This document shows positions 44,337-56,700 of a DNA stretch of 64,000 bases, one piece after another. The number at the start of each line of letters is the position of its first letter. Positions within the stretch are counted from its first letter, which is position 1. This DNA is from Harmothoe impar (Eukaryota > Annelida > Polychaeta > Phyllodocida > Polynoidae), in the NCBI GenBank assembly GCA_947462335.1, contig OX381714.1, forward strand, positions 54,977,800 through 55,041,799, given 5' to 3'. The notes beneath the pieces were generated by a model, which ran no database searches, was not told the DNA's origin, and saw only the letters and a list, made by a program, of their open reading frames with translations. Both the position numbers and the translations under genes were made by a program.

Positions 44337-46689
44337 AAGGGGCAGACTAGTGGAGCAGGGGAGAAGCTGTGCCCTAGACTATCATAGATGACCTTCTGTG
44401 AGCAACCCAGTTCTATCCACCTATTCTGGGTAGTCTAGCAAAAGAGTTGTATATATAAATATCCATATGGCATCGTATAAGCACTGTTCTAGTCAACTAA
44501 CAAATGACTCATTAGTCATGTTAGTGGTGAGAAAATAACTTTAATGATTAATATAAACAGAAAATATCAGTTTTAGTCACAGGGGAATAATTGAATAAAG
44601 CAATAGTCAATTGCTTGATATGGTGCATTCATCTCTCGTAGAGAGACATCAACATGCATGGAATGTTCAAAATCCACTTATCCTAAAGGGCTTCCTCTGT
44701 AAATCACATTAAATATAAAGCAATTGGATCAAATGTACACAAGAAGAGAGCTTGATTGCATTATCCTCAGTAACCCGGGGGAGGAACGCGTGGGGTAGGG
44801 AGGCAGGGGACATACACCATCTGGAAATTACATATAAGCTACACAAGCAAAGAAATTGCCTCATTTCAAAGAAATAAGCGGAATGAACTTCGTATGGCAG
44901 ATAAATAAGATAAATTAAGTAGTTTAGTTTTTGAAACTGGTCATTTGTCCGCCAGATGATATTATTTATCTTATTTTCCTTCTTTAATCATGCGCCATCA
45001 AATGGTCTTTATTTGAAGAGTGGTCATTATTTAACAATTGGTCATGGGGTTGGTGGAATATCATCTAACCCCCACCCCCATTAGAAGGGTCAATTCTTAA
45101 CTGAACCCTGCCCCTTGCCTTTTTGAACCCTATAGCAGGTGTATTTTCGTTGAAAAGGGGTCCCCATGTATTATATTTACACCTCTATGTATAGTGATGT
45201 TGGTCGTGTGGAGATTGGGTTTCCATCTAGTGGCGCTCCATACCATACGCCTGGTCTATAACAGGGGTCCTACATAACTCTGGTTTATAACAGGGATGCT
45301 ACCCTACTGTAGTCTGATATTACTGGGTGAGATGTGCCAGACCTTGGGTACCTGTCAGTATGGTATATGTATAAATGAGTCTTCTGTTTATGTTGTATTA
45401 CGTGGCATCAGCTCAGTTTAATGATGCATCAACTTGTTATCTGCCGCTTCATTTAATGCAGCAGTCCTGCTTAGTGTCTTTATCCAACACGCACACTGAT
45501 ATTCTGGCCTTAGTCAGTATTGACTAATAACTCAGTCACAAGTGATTAATTTTTTGGCTCCCTATACCACCAGCCTAGGCTAATTAAACCACGGTGGTGG
45601 CTTAGAACAATAGATTTCGCACCTTGGTTATATTGCATACCCTGGTTTAAAACTTCGCCCTCGTCTGGCCCCCACCAGCAAGCTGTGGTTAATTCTACAT
45701 ACCTTTTAATAACCATTGTCTATCTATTACTTAAATACTGGCAGGTTGGTCAATACTGACCAACCCACCTTAGCCTTTACATTTCAATAAGTGCTATGGT
45801 AAGTCCCTTTGAGTAAGCCATTGGTCATTTTTTGTTTTGCCTCAGTCATTTTTGAATATCAAGATTAGCAGTGTACGTATGAAAAGTCATTTGGGACCCT
45901 TTTTTAAAGTTTATAAATGTATTCATTGCACAAAGTGATTCTCATTGGTTGAGCACTGGATTTGGTTGCTCAGAACGCTGAGAATAAGGAATCCAGTCTG
46001 AAGATTAAGTGCCATGTGTTTCTCATGTGTCTCGTGAGGATCCCCAGTCACGACATGTCCTCCATGCATGGTGCCTGGAGGAGGGGAGCTGGTGTCCAGT
46101 CATGTCCAGGAGTAACCGTTAATTGTCCTCCTCAGGACACGAAGGCGCCAGCAAAACCTTTCCAGCTAACTGTGATAAACACTGGGGCCTTTCTTGGACG
46201 CGGCCTTTCTCTTCCCACTCACTTTGAACACATCGGTCGGCTGGGCAGTGCCACAGGCCTTATTAGGGGCTCCTCTATGTTAACACAAAAGCAATTGCAG
46301 AAGCTATCAATTTCAATACAGTTTCAGAATGTGTCATGATCGGCATTCCCAATACAGTATAAGCCCCCATAAGCCATACCTATATTTCCATACCCCCCCC
46401 CTCCACATGTCCACATAGCTAAAGTAATTGGACATTCGGAGTCGTTTATTTCACACTAAGTTTAACATGCTAAACACAGATCCCATTTTATAAATAGTAC
46501 CTTACTGTTTCCAGTACATATAAAGGCATCTTTCTACCTATATACACTTTTCCCATGCTGCTCCCACCCCCTGAGGCACATCCTAGAACATGCATATTGT
46601 ACTTCCGGTACAACCCGTGACCCCTGCAGACATACAGAGGTCACCGCTAGGGGGAGTTTACTTATGGGATCCCGAGGCAACGCCCGTTA
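44337..46689. other. No gene seen
   Basis: AT-rich, with no repeat above background that I can define. A plus-strand frame at 45962-46339 (125 codons) lacks domain or splice support. Confidence 0.45.
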
Positions 46690-46947
46690 GTAACACTTTA
46701 AGGGCCGCATAGTGCTTTAATGTGCTATGCCCTTTGGTCGGCATAATGCATGAATGCAGCCCTGATGAGTTACTCGAAGCTCTGATAAGTAACTCACCAA
46801 TCCTGCATTCATGCATCATGCCGAACCTACCAGGTTTTAAACACACACCTAAAGGGTCGACATGATGTATGAATGCAACCCTGGGAATTACTCGCCAGAG
46901 TTATGACGACATTAAAGCAGTATGCGGCCCTTAAAGGATTACTTAGG
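46690..46947. repeat. CCCTTTAAGG-family copy, double hairpin
   Basis: CACTTTAAGGGCCGCATAGT to TATGCGGCCCTTAAAGGATT, with hairpins at about 46745-46830 and 46855-46910. Confidence 0.78.
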
Positions 46948-47383
46948 GGATCCCGAGGCGGCTCGTGATAGTCAGTTAGTGGGTTCAGGGAATACCTGTA
47001 TGTGGCGTGTGTATAGCTAGAGGACACACCATATAGTCTTATGGTCAGCCTTGTTCAGGGCTGCTTTGAAGTCTATTTCTCCACCGTTATTTCATTTTCG
47101 GCTGACAAAGGCATCCTCATGTACCCGGTTTACATAGCCAGGACGATTTGCAAAACGTCTGTTCTCTATGCATGTGATCCTTACTTTTGGGGACGAGTTG
47201 AAACGTCTAATTTTCTAAGTAATGAACCAATGCATGACTGGTATCGTGCTTACTATAGTCCTATTTGATTATCTATGACCAGTGATGGATAATAATGTCA
47301 GTAGCAATCTCCGTTATACGAAAAACACATACATTAGTATACAGTAAGTAAGGCCACGTGTTATATCTGGTCTATCTCAACTA

Positions 47384-47673
47384 GTCCTTTAAGGACCACA
47401 TAGTGCTTTAAGAGGTATGCCTCTCTTTACCATGATGCATTCATGCAGCCCTAGCGACTCTACTCACGAAGGCTACATTCATGCATCATGTATCATGCCG
47501 ACCCCTAGGTCAGGAGTGTTATCAAGCCTGTAGTATCGTGTTGAGGCTCAAATGCAGCATTGGCGAGTCATTCGCCAAGGCTGGCACTCAGCCTGCATTT
47601 ATGCACCATATATAACCATGACGACAACTTTATGGCACAGCGCATTTGAACACTATGCGGCCCATGAAGGGTT
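47384..47673. repeat. CCCTTTAAGG-family copy, double hairpin
   Basis: AGTCCTTTAAGGACCACATA to ACTATGCGGCCCATGAAGGG, with a GTTGAGGCTCAAATGCAGC spacer between hairpins. Confidence 0.75.
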
Positions 47674-47780
47674 TATAACACCCACTACCCGTACTACCAA
47701 ACCATACACTTTTCAGCTCATAACACACCCACTGCAGTGACTGCAGACCCCGCGACCTTTGACCCAGGTCAACGACCTAC

Positions 47781-47832
47781 CTGACAGCAGGAGGAGCTGC
47801 TGGTTCACTTCCGGTTCCGGTATCTCCATCAT
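47781..47832 (-). CDS. Possible alternative first exon of the RhoGEF gene
   Basis: ATG at 47832; encodes MMEIPEPEVNQQLLLLS plus one base, ending at a TCAG|GTAGGT donor. Phase 1 matches the acceptor at 33028, giving an in-frame Asp. ACCGGAAGTG (an ETS-family consensus) lies in the exon and GCCGGAAGTC just upstream, as is common near TATA-less promoters. No transcript evidence is available, and a 17-codon frame could arise by chance. Confidence 0.45.
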
Positions 47833-48782
47833 CTCACAGCCGGAAGTCAATGAGTTAGTGGTGAGCTGATGGGAGCAACTCACGGGTAATTGAGGTGAAA
47901 GTATCCGTAGTCATGGAATCAGATAAGCTATTACTTCTAGACGTGTCTTATTTTCACTGATGGGTATTCCAGTAAGCTCATTGTCGAAATGCTCTTACTG
48001 CTAACATACAATAGATGGCTAACTGTAGAAAATAAATTCCTCCGGAAATAAATTCCTGCTTCTCGCGGTCCTGTTTCTGTAATATTCATAGATAAGGTGT
48101 GCCCCAACTTTTCCAGTTAATGTATCTTATATTCAAAACTGAAACTTCTCCAAGATCGCTTTCAGTATTTAGCATAACTAGCTCAGTAAGATATTTACTG
48201 AACTCTCAGGAGACAAACTGCTGCTTTCCAACTCTCTGTATCTCCAGTATCCATAGATAATGTGTTCCCCAACTGCTCCAGCTAATAGATCCTATGTTCA
48301 CGTCTCCTTCAGTATTGGTAGCTGAGTAGGATTCTCACTGAGCTCTCTGGAGGGAAACTTTTACTCTTCTCCCGGCCTTCCTCCTTCCTGGTTCTTAAGT
48401 ATCCATAGGTAATGTGCCCCCACATGTATAGACTACATGCAGGCCGACATATATATTCATAAGTTGTGTTTCCCTTAAAAGGTAGCGGGATAACTCTGTC
48501 CTCCAGACAAGTATATACCATGGACTAGAGGAAGGCAGATGCATCAGTCTCTACATGTGTGGAGGAACATTAATGGCAGTACCCATGTGTGTTTGAATTA
48601 TACATGAGGGTTTCTCTTATTCATATTTAATCTAGCATGTAGCACCCATTGCGTGCTGAGTGCAGCCGATCCCAGACGTGATAGGTAAGGGGGTGAACCC
48701 ATGGTTACTACTTTGTAGACCTACTGCCTTCTCTGGTCCGTGAGGTGAGACTACATCATTCCTGAAAACAGATGATGGACCT
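47833..48782. other. No gene seen
   Basis: Contains repeated CTCTCTGTATCTCCAGTATCC-like pieces with ATCCATAGATAATGTG at about 48090, 48250 and 48410, a weak ~160-bp periodicity. Confidence 0.4.
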
Positions 48783-49006
48783 TAACCCTTTAAGGACGAC
48801 ATAATGCATTAAAGCATCATTCCCTTGGTCGTCATGATGCATGAATGCAGCCCTAGCGATTAACATGCCAGGGCTGCATTCAAGCATCATGTCGACCATA
48901 ATTTGTTGATATACTTGTAAAGAGTCGAAATGATGCTCAAGTACAAACATTGGTAGATCATGACTACAAATATAACCTTTTAGCGACATGCCGTCCTTAG
49001 AGGGTT
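48783..49006. repeat. CCCTTTAAGG-family copy
   Basis: TTAACCCTTTAAGGACGACA to GCCGTCCTTAGAGGGTTA. The first hairpin is intact (GCAGCCCTAGCG / GCCAGGGCTGC) and the second is degraded. Confidence 0.8.
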
Positions 49007-50119
49007 AGAACAATGTGCTAAATAGACACACAGATGGTTTCCAAACAGAAGAAAGCCAATCCTTCTTTATACCTAATCATAGACCTGTGCTCGCAATACA
49101 CTGTCCAAAGCTCAAATATATATATATTATATATGTACATGAGCTAGCAGGTACCCAGCCTCCAGGGTTGGGTTGTGTTGATCAGACCATGATGGAGAGT
49201 TAATCTCTCTAGTGGACACCACCACTATCTGCTCTATTGGAGGGTATCCAGATCCAAACCTGTCCATATACACTGTAAATAGTGAACCCAAAATTATGTC
49301 ATTTTATACTGTGAACCAACAGTAGATTCTACTGACCATATACACTAATGCCGTAGTATATAATACTGTAAAACTACAGTAGACTCTACTGGTCAGCTAC
49401 AATTACTTATAACAGTGTAGGGTATTACTGGACTTCCAGGGGAAGTTAATATTTCCAGATCTGGAACACTTTCTCAGATTATGGGTTTAACAGGTAGGGA
49501 TGAAGAGCTCCAGCCCAGTATGTCATATCAGGGGTATAGAGTCCTAATCCAGCCTGTCCATGGGAGCCTGGTAAGGGGGACTCGCCCTCCAAACTGGGTG
49601 CTTGTTCCTAGAAGTCACAAATGTAATAGTCTGACCACTACTCTCTTAAACTATAGAGCCTCTGCATAAAGCATGCATGGTCCTATAGCAGCTCCAGGCT
49701 CATCCTCCTCTGTCCTATCAGGGGTACCTATAGACTCCAGTCTCTCTGTCTCCCAACATCGTAGACTGGGGGTAGTAGTATGATGTAGTACGCCATAAAA
49801 CATCAGTGAATGTCCTCTCCCCTGTAATCAGTTTACACAGCTACAGTGGTTAGCCTACAATGATTCTGTCAGCAGAGGGACACAGGTTCAGGCCATAGCA
49901 CAGTAGATATCCCTGGACAAACACATCCATTAAGGTGGGGCTTTGTCGGTAAGTGCCTCTAAGCCCACCTGGGATACACCCCCATTCACCAGCTTCCTGA
50001 CTGCTATACCCCTGAGTATACACACTTTATATACTACTAGTTCCCATTGACTCCTGGGTTGTATGACTGTCCTGATGGGAATACCTGGAACTGACTGATT
50101 GTAAAGGTCAGCATACCAC

Positions 50120-50417
50120 TAAGGGAGTGGTCATTTTTTAACAACAGGGGGGGGGTCGGTGAATTTTCGCGCGGGCGGGTCAAAAGATTTTTGGTCCCCC
50201 CTGTGGAAGGGGTCACACATTTTTCGGTCCCCCCCCTAGGCAGGTTGAAAATGAGCGCGGCCGACCCCTTTGAGCTATAGTAACACGCAGGCTTTTTTGC
50301 TAAAAGGGGGTGTAATTTTTTTGGTCCCCCCCTCAAGAGGGGTCCAAATTTTTTTCTGTCCCCCCCCAAATTCAACAACCCCCCCCCCCCTGTTGTTAAA
50401 AAATGACCACTCCCTTA
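50120..50417. repeat. Foldback MITE with TAAGGGAGTGGTCATTTTTT termini
   Basis: TAAGGGAGTGGTCATTTTTT with AACAACAGG at the left is perfectly inverted at the right. The inside is G-rich at the left half and has repeated GGTCCCCCC / ATTTTTTGG motifs. Confidence 0.85.
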
Positions 50418-50449
50418 CTCTGCTGAATCCTCCGTAGGACTGCCCACTG

Positions 50450-50713
50450 TCACCCTAGCAACCTTGTTCCTGGCTTCCTTAATGCACTGATGTCCTTCTG
50501 GGATACTTGAATGGCATTGTATGTAAATGTCAATAATTCTCTCTGAATATAGACAGAGGTAGTCCCACGATATATTGTAGCATAGACACACGTATGATGC
50601 AAATTTAAAACTAAAGGCAATATTCTATCCTCTGGATTTTCATGATAGAGCACTTTGATGACACCAGAAGCCAGTATGACCAGAACATCACTAGACAGTA
50701 ATATCCGATCCAC
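50450..50713 (-). pseudogene. Possible degenerate immunoglobulin V-like segment
   Basis: The minus frame includes ENPEDRILPLVLNLHHTCVY, then YRGTTSVYIQRELLTF and YNAIQVSQKDISAL. The spacing resembles Ig strands C'' to F (R---S-----LTL-I--IQVSQKDIS), but the canonical Trp, the Asp-x-Gly-x-Tyr and the second Cys are missing. It may be chance or a relic. Confidence 0.25.
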
Positions 50714-51339
50714 ATTTTGTGATATATACCTCCTGTTATGGAGTGGCTACTGATTTGATACTCCTAGTGTGAATCTAGCATGGTATCCTATGTATACAAC
50801 TTACTATATCATGTAAACTACCTTTCCAGCAGCCTCGATAATCCAGCCTCTATACGTAGTCCAGGTTCAGGACGGCCCTTCCAGATGTCTCATATTCCTC
50901 CACCGTTGTACAGTGTATGATAAATCCTGCAGTAGTACCTCCTGTCCATACCTCCCACCTCCAGCACTGCCCCATAGTGTAGGCTGTAGCACGGCACCTG
51001 TCAGTGACAGAATGGTGTATCTCACATGGCGCCAGCTACCATTCTGCACCAGAAGGAGTCACTAGAAGGCCTCTCTGTGCAGTTCAAATCACTAACACAG
51101 GCACCACTCTGCAAGCAGATGCTTGGTGTAGACTCAAATACAACTACATGAATTGACATACATTATCTACATATTAACAAAGGTCATTCATCAGTGGATA
51201 AAGATGGCTGTATACGTACAGAGAGGACTGTGGCACCATGCCCCACTACAGAATGCAGAGGTATCACACCTGCCCTAATCCCCTCCCACCTGTAGGGACT
51301 GATTACCAGGTGCTACCCCCACCGTGCAGGTAGATTAAT

Positions 51340-51575
51340 TAACCCTGTAAGGGCAGCAGAGTGCTTTAATGTGCTCTGTCCTTTATAATACTACTGTATG
51401 GATGCAGCCCTGGCGAGTCTATCTGGTAGTATAGCACTCAAGCATCATGCTGACCCTATGGGGTTAACACACCCTATGGGGTCGGTATGATGATTGAATG
51501 CAAGCCAGGGCTGCATTCATGCATCATGACGACAGAGATAATAATAGCACATTTAACTAATAGCCCTTGAATGGC
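51340..51575. repeat. CCCTTTAAGG-family copy
   Basis: TTAACCCTGTAAGGGCAGCA to AATAGCCCTTGAATGGC; central CCCTATGGGGT spacer between hairpins. Confidence 0.7.
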
Positions 51576-52330
51576 TAGAAAGCAATTACTTATGGAAAGG
51601 CGAAGGGAGAGACATAATTCCCCATTAGGCTTCACCTTTGCCAACACCTAAATGTTAATCCTGTACCAACTACCCAGTTCTGATGATTGATTTAGGTATC
51701 TCCACGTGCTACCATGGGGGGTCTAGTGGTATGAACCAGTGTGACCCAGCTGGGATATCAATTGATAGGTAGAGATAAAGAGAGTGGGACTGAGCTAAAG
51801 TCAGTGTATTGTCACCTCTTGTCAATGCACCTGGATTTACTACAAGTGTATGATAGCCCCACGTGGACGTGTGCATTGGAATTGAGACCAATGTGAATGT
51901 ACATCATGTATTATGTAGTAATGTCATCTGTAGGATAATGGTAAAACATGTACGATAATAATCTGCATACCCCAATGTCATAACATATTTTACTCAATTA
52001 AACGTGCAGGGCATTTATGGTTTCTATATAATCGGAAATCCTGATATTTAATGTTGCTTTATGTGCATAGAATAGATAGAGTATCCATCCTTGAACAATG
52101 TTAGCCAGGATTTCATGGATGCTCTCTCTAACACAGAATAGCACTATAAACAATGCACCTCACTTCCATATATAGATCAGGTTGCTAGGATACACTATAT
52201 GTATCTGTCCCTATTCCTCCAGTGTTGCCCCCCCCCCCCACACACACACACACTCTCTCCGTGCAGGGCCAGGCGTACTCCCTCACCCACTGGAGTGTAG
52301 AATCTAGGTGTGTAACAGGTGGGCGTGTGT

Positions 52331-52576
52331 TCCTTTAAAGGCCGCATAGTGCTTTAATGATGTAAGCCCTTAGTCGTCATAATGCATGAATGCAGCCCTG
52401 GCGAGTAGCTCGCCAGGGCTGCATTTAAGCATCATGCCGACCCTACGGGGAACATACACTTCTGTCTAAAAGGTCGACATGATGCATCAATGCGGCCCAT
52501 CACCAGTGATTCATGTATCATGCCGACCAAGGGCATATAAAAGAAACTTAAAGCACTGTGCGGCCCTTAAAGGGTG
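52331..52576. repeat. CCCTTTAAGG-family copy with intact first hairpin
   Basis: TCCTTTAAAGGCCGCATAGT to GTGCGGCCCTTAAAGGGT. The first hairpin, ATGCAGCCCTGGCGAGTAGC with its exact inverse, is a near-perfect ~40-bp palindrome. Confidence 0.82.
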
Positions 52577-52841
52577 TGTGTAGGACGGTGCCAATAACGC
52601 TGTCATCATCAATACCCACCGTGGTAGCATCACAACAACACCGGGTAGAATAGCAGGTGATATTGATGGGCAGTGATAAACCTGAACCACTGGGAGGAAG
52701 CTGAACCACTAGGGGTTATATGGAGCCAGGATGTTGCCCTTTCAATGTAATAAAGTTGTTTACTGTATTTTGAGCTTTACCATCTTTCACTGTTTAACCC
52801 CAAATATACATTCATTTTTAAAACATCTGACGATACTACGT

Positions 52842-53010
52842 CACCAATAATGGCCAAAAAGGACAGATGCTATGATGCATCAATGCGCTATGTTCATTTT
52901 GTTGTTATAATGCACCAAGGCAGTATTGGTAAGTAGCTTGCTAGTACTGCATAATTGCATCATGCTGACCCTTCGGAGTGTATCAGGCCTGTATTATACA
53001 CATGATACCT
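52842..53010. repeat. CCCTTTAAGG-family copy (degenerate)
   Basis: AATGGCCAAAAAGGACAGAT, CTATGATGCATCAATGC, GTAGCTTGCTAGTACTGC and TCATGCTGACCCTTCGGA; the right end is unclear. Confidence 0.5.
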
Positions 53011-53424
53011 GAATACAGCCAGTGCATGTTAAATCATCAGTATTCATTTTCCAAACCGTCAGGTATTCCCCCTCCTTATTTGGTGATTATGAAAAGAAGT
53101 GATAAGAGGATAAAAGCAATTGCATTGTTTCACGATGTGGGCCCCGTTGCCTGGTGAGGATTGACCATGTAGGTACAAATAACACACCACCATCACTCCT
53201 CCAGTGCGGCAGTAAGCCACTGTCGGCACAACAACAATATCATCCATCATCCAGTACCACTGGAGGAGGGCAGAATGTACTCTAGGACAGTATGACATAG
53301 ACCATGGCTGCTCTCATCCAACAATATTGCTATTGCTGACAGTCACTGACAGAACTTTTGACCATGCAACATGGGTGGTCTGATACAATCTTTCAATAAA
53401 CAGTTAAGAGAGGCATGTTTCTTA

Positions 53425-53553
53425 CATGCACTTTCCTCCTTTGTTGTTATGATGCATGAATGCAGCTCTGGTGGGTGACTCACCAGGGTCGGTGCATCAT
53501 GACAGTACATAGGCATACATCCGTGAGGCATCATGCCGTCCTTAAAGGGTTAA
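53425..53553. repeat. CCCTTTAAGG-family copy (left end lost)
   Basis: ATGATGCATGAATGCAGCTC, GTGACTCACCAGGG and right terminus GCCGTCCTTAAAGGGTTAAC. Confidence 0.65.
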
Positions 53554-53639
53554 CGCTGATGGGATCCTTTGTGATATCCAATGTATTCTTATCGTGACAG
53601 GGGTGGGGCTAGCATTTCCATCCCCTGGTGTGGTCTTAC

Positions 53640-54730
53640 CATGGGTGGTAGGATGATATAATCCATACATAGGCGTTATTCAGTCCACACCAAGTGCCTT
53701 GTAGTTGATATGTAGTGTAGGCCTATGTGAGCCCCTAGTACAATATAGATGTAGTGTCACTGTGACATCCCCACCCAGATAGACAGTGGTTTCTTCATAT
53801 ATCTACAGGTTCAGAAATGATATAATCCATATGGGTTGTTTTCTTACCATAAGTGATATGATGAAATAATCCATACATAATGCTCTCCCTTTATGTTTAT
53901 TCTTGGTATCCAGTCCCCATCCATGTGGATTGTGGTAAACCAATGGGTGGGTGTACAAATGTATCACCTGGTACAATATAGCCTCATACGGTGATATAAC
54001 CCACACTCAAGACAGATTGTGTTTTCTTTATGATAAAGGTTGAGGTTGGCACCCTTGTTCTTGGTATTCACTTTACATCCTCCCTCTCGTGCATGTCACA
54101 TGTAACCCCCTGGTGCTAAACAGTGGAGTGACAGTGATGTCACCCACACTCAGATAGACAATGTTCCCTTCATACAGATTCAGAGATGATATAATCCATA
54201 TGTGTTGTTTTCTTACCCAAGGTGATATGATGTCATAATCCATGCTCTTTATGTATTTGTTCTTGGTATTCAGTCCACACCTATGTGGGTTGTGGCTTAT
54301 GTAGAGGTGAGTGTCCGCATGTATCCCCCTGGGTTTCATTGTAACCTGTTACATATTGCAGTGATATAATCCACCCAGATAGATGCTGTTTTCTTTGTAA
54401 ATGTTTAGGGTACGACCCTTGTTCTCGCTACAAATCTATTTACTTTAGATCCTTCCTACCTTGTAGGTTGGTGTTCACGTGTATCCCCCTGGTACTGCTA
54501 ACCAGTGACAGTGATATAAGCCACACTCAGAGAGATAGTGTATTCTTAAAATAGCCTCAGACGTCAGATATGATAAAGGTATGATATAATCCATATTTGT
54601 TATTTTCTTACCGTAAGGGGGAGGATGCCATAGCCCATACATCAGACTTTATATATGGTTGTTCTTGGTATATTCACTCCACGCTCATGAGGGTTGTTTT
54701 CATCATAAAGGTTCAGAGATTATATAATCT
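53640..54730. repeat. ~370-390-bp degenerate tandem repeat, about three units
   Basis: GATATAATCCATATG-GTTGTTTTCTTACC, GTTCTTGGTATTCAGTCCA and GATATAACCCACACTCAGAT recur at about 53820, 54190 and 54580. No coding potential. Confidence 0.8.
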
Positions 54731-54957
54731 ATATCGCTGATATAAGACACTTGTTCTTGGCATGTACGTTACATCCTGCTGACTTTTGGTTAACTTAACA
54801 TATAGGGGTTTTATCTATATCCTCCTGATGCTTCACAGTGTAGGGCCTCCAGGGTGTCTCTGTATAGGCCTGTAGAGTAATACTCATTGGGTCCGCCATT
54901 AATACTTCGCTGGTTGTGGTTACAATCAATGATAAGACACACCCTGACTAGTACCTT

Positions 54958-55200
54958 GTCCCCGGGTAACCATCACTTCGACGAGCAAGCTCCAGTCCCG
55001 ACTAGGCCCTATGTTGTACAGGTGTGTAGCACTGTGTCTGTACCACTGTGGGTACTATGTACCTAGTCCCCGGGTAACCATCACTTCCAGGGACAAGCTT
55101 GTACCCAGCCCATCAGCGCTGACCAAAATCCAGTCCCGACTATGCCCTATGCTGTACAGGTGTGTAGCAGTGTGCCTGTACCACTGTGGGTATGTACTGG
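54958..55200. repeat. ~110-140-bp tandem duplication
   Basis: GTCCCCGGGTAACCATCACT at 54958 and 55066. CAGTCCCGACTAKGCCCTAT followed by GTACAGGTGTGTAGCA at 54991 and 55131. Confidence 0.85.
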
Positions 55201-55208
55201 AGGAGGTA

Positions 55209-55452
55209 TCCACAGGCTGTAACTGAGTCCTGCTGCCGCTGCATTATGTATGTATAGTGTATGTAAGGGTCTGACACTCCTAGTCCCCGGTCATCTATCC
55301 ACTTGAGGCGGCAGCACTGTACATGGGATTGTAGGTAGACAGTGGCACCATCTGAAGTACAGAGATTTGTAGTTCCTAGCTTTCTACAAGATGGTGCCAC
55401 ACTATACATACACAATACAATGGCAGCAGGACTCAGTTACAGCCTGTGGATG
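55209..55452. repeat. Foldback, CACAGGCTGTAACTGAGTCC arms
   Basis: Arms of about 45-50 bp (55209-55258, 55399-55452) pair through CACAGGCTGTAACTGAGTCC, TGCTGCC and CATTATGTATGTATAGTGT. An inner AGTGGCACCATCT pair forms a second stem. Confidence 0.85.
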
Positions 55453-56574
55453 TACCCGTCCTGTACCTGTGCTGTTTACCTTGCTGTCAGCACGGGGTGG
55501 TATACTACCTGTATGGGTTCCACAGGTGTCACACCTATATAACGATAAACCACACACAGCCAGGTATATAGCGGTGTAACTGGTGTGGACTTGTTCCCGA
55601 AACCTCTGTGTCTACACTGACACCAGAAATCTCGTGAGATCCTGATTCTGCTCTCGTAATGCAGCTTGTTCCTGGTAAGCTAAGGTATGTGAGTGTCTGG
55701 TACCTGCCTGAATTTCGCGCGGGATTCCGAGGACAGAACCAACATGGCTGCGCATATATGGAGAAGCCCGAATTATCGCTATACACTCACCTCTCCCATT
55801 GCTCTAAAGAGAGTGAGTGGGTTATGAGATTACCCTGAGGTAGTATAAGTCAAAATACACCTCACACCTGTACCTGCATCTATGGGTGGGCGTGGTCAGT
55901 TGGCATGGTCGAGCGTGTGATTGACAGGTGTTAAAGGTTATATGAAGGTTAGACCATATTGATCTAGTAAATAAGTAATTGCCCACTGATGGCACGTGGG
56001 CATGAAGTGATGAATGAACATGACAGCATATGTGTTAATGGCATATCTGCGTATGATATCAAAAGAGCATGTTTCATGCTCTCTCACTCTCTGTGTCAAT
56101 CCCTTGCTCTCCCACCTCCCAGGCTGGGTAGCCATAGACAACTCTCGTTCTTCCTGTCTTCATCCATCATTTAGGTTATATTATTCCCCAATTGGAGGTC
56201 TAATATTGATCAATGAAGATAACTAAAGACACTGAGGTACACCCAAGGAGCACAGAATGACAGGATATTGTTTGTGTCTCTCGAGTTCAATCCCAAATGC
56301 TGCAGGTTAATAAGCTGTTTTTGCAATAAATGGGTTCATCGACTGACTCCATCGTTCCACGATACACCGATTCCCTATGTACTTATTAATAGTACCCTGC
56401 CTAAAGACAGGTAGATATATAGGTGCACGTATAACAGGTGAGTCCTCTTTCCTCCAGTGTGTGGGAGGAGCTCTCTAATCGTGGAGGAAGCATTGATGTA
56501 TTGTTTGGTTGTCATGGTTACGTGTCATACTGAGGTCACACTGGGGTCACATGTAAAACGCCAGCTGATGCCAT
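55453..56574. other. No gene seen
   Basis: Mixed low-copy-looking sequence; short open frames have no domain. Confidence 0.45.
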
Positions 56575-56700
56575 GGTGTACCAATATGATAACATAGCTT
56601 GACAGTAGTGCCGACGAGTAACTCGCTGCATTGGTGCATCATGCTGGTATTTGGGAGTGCATCGACCACATAGGTATGATGCATGAATGATGCTTCTTGC
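56575..56700. repeat. CCCTTTAAGG-family fragment at LINE 5' boundary
   Basis: GCCGACGAGTAACTCGCTGC, GGTGCATCATGCTGG and ATAGGTATGATGCATGAATG; it stops where the LINE begins, so the LINE may have inserted into it. Confidence 0.5.

Noticed and set aside
45962..46339. 125-codon plus frame
   Set aside because: No domain, splice or promoter support; composition like flanking sequence.
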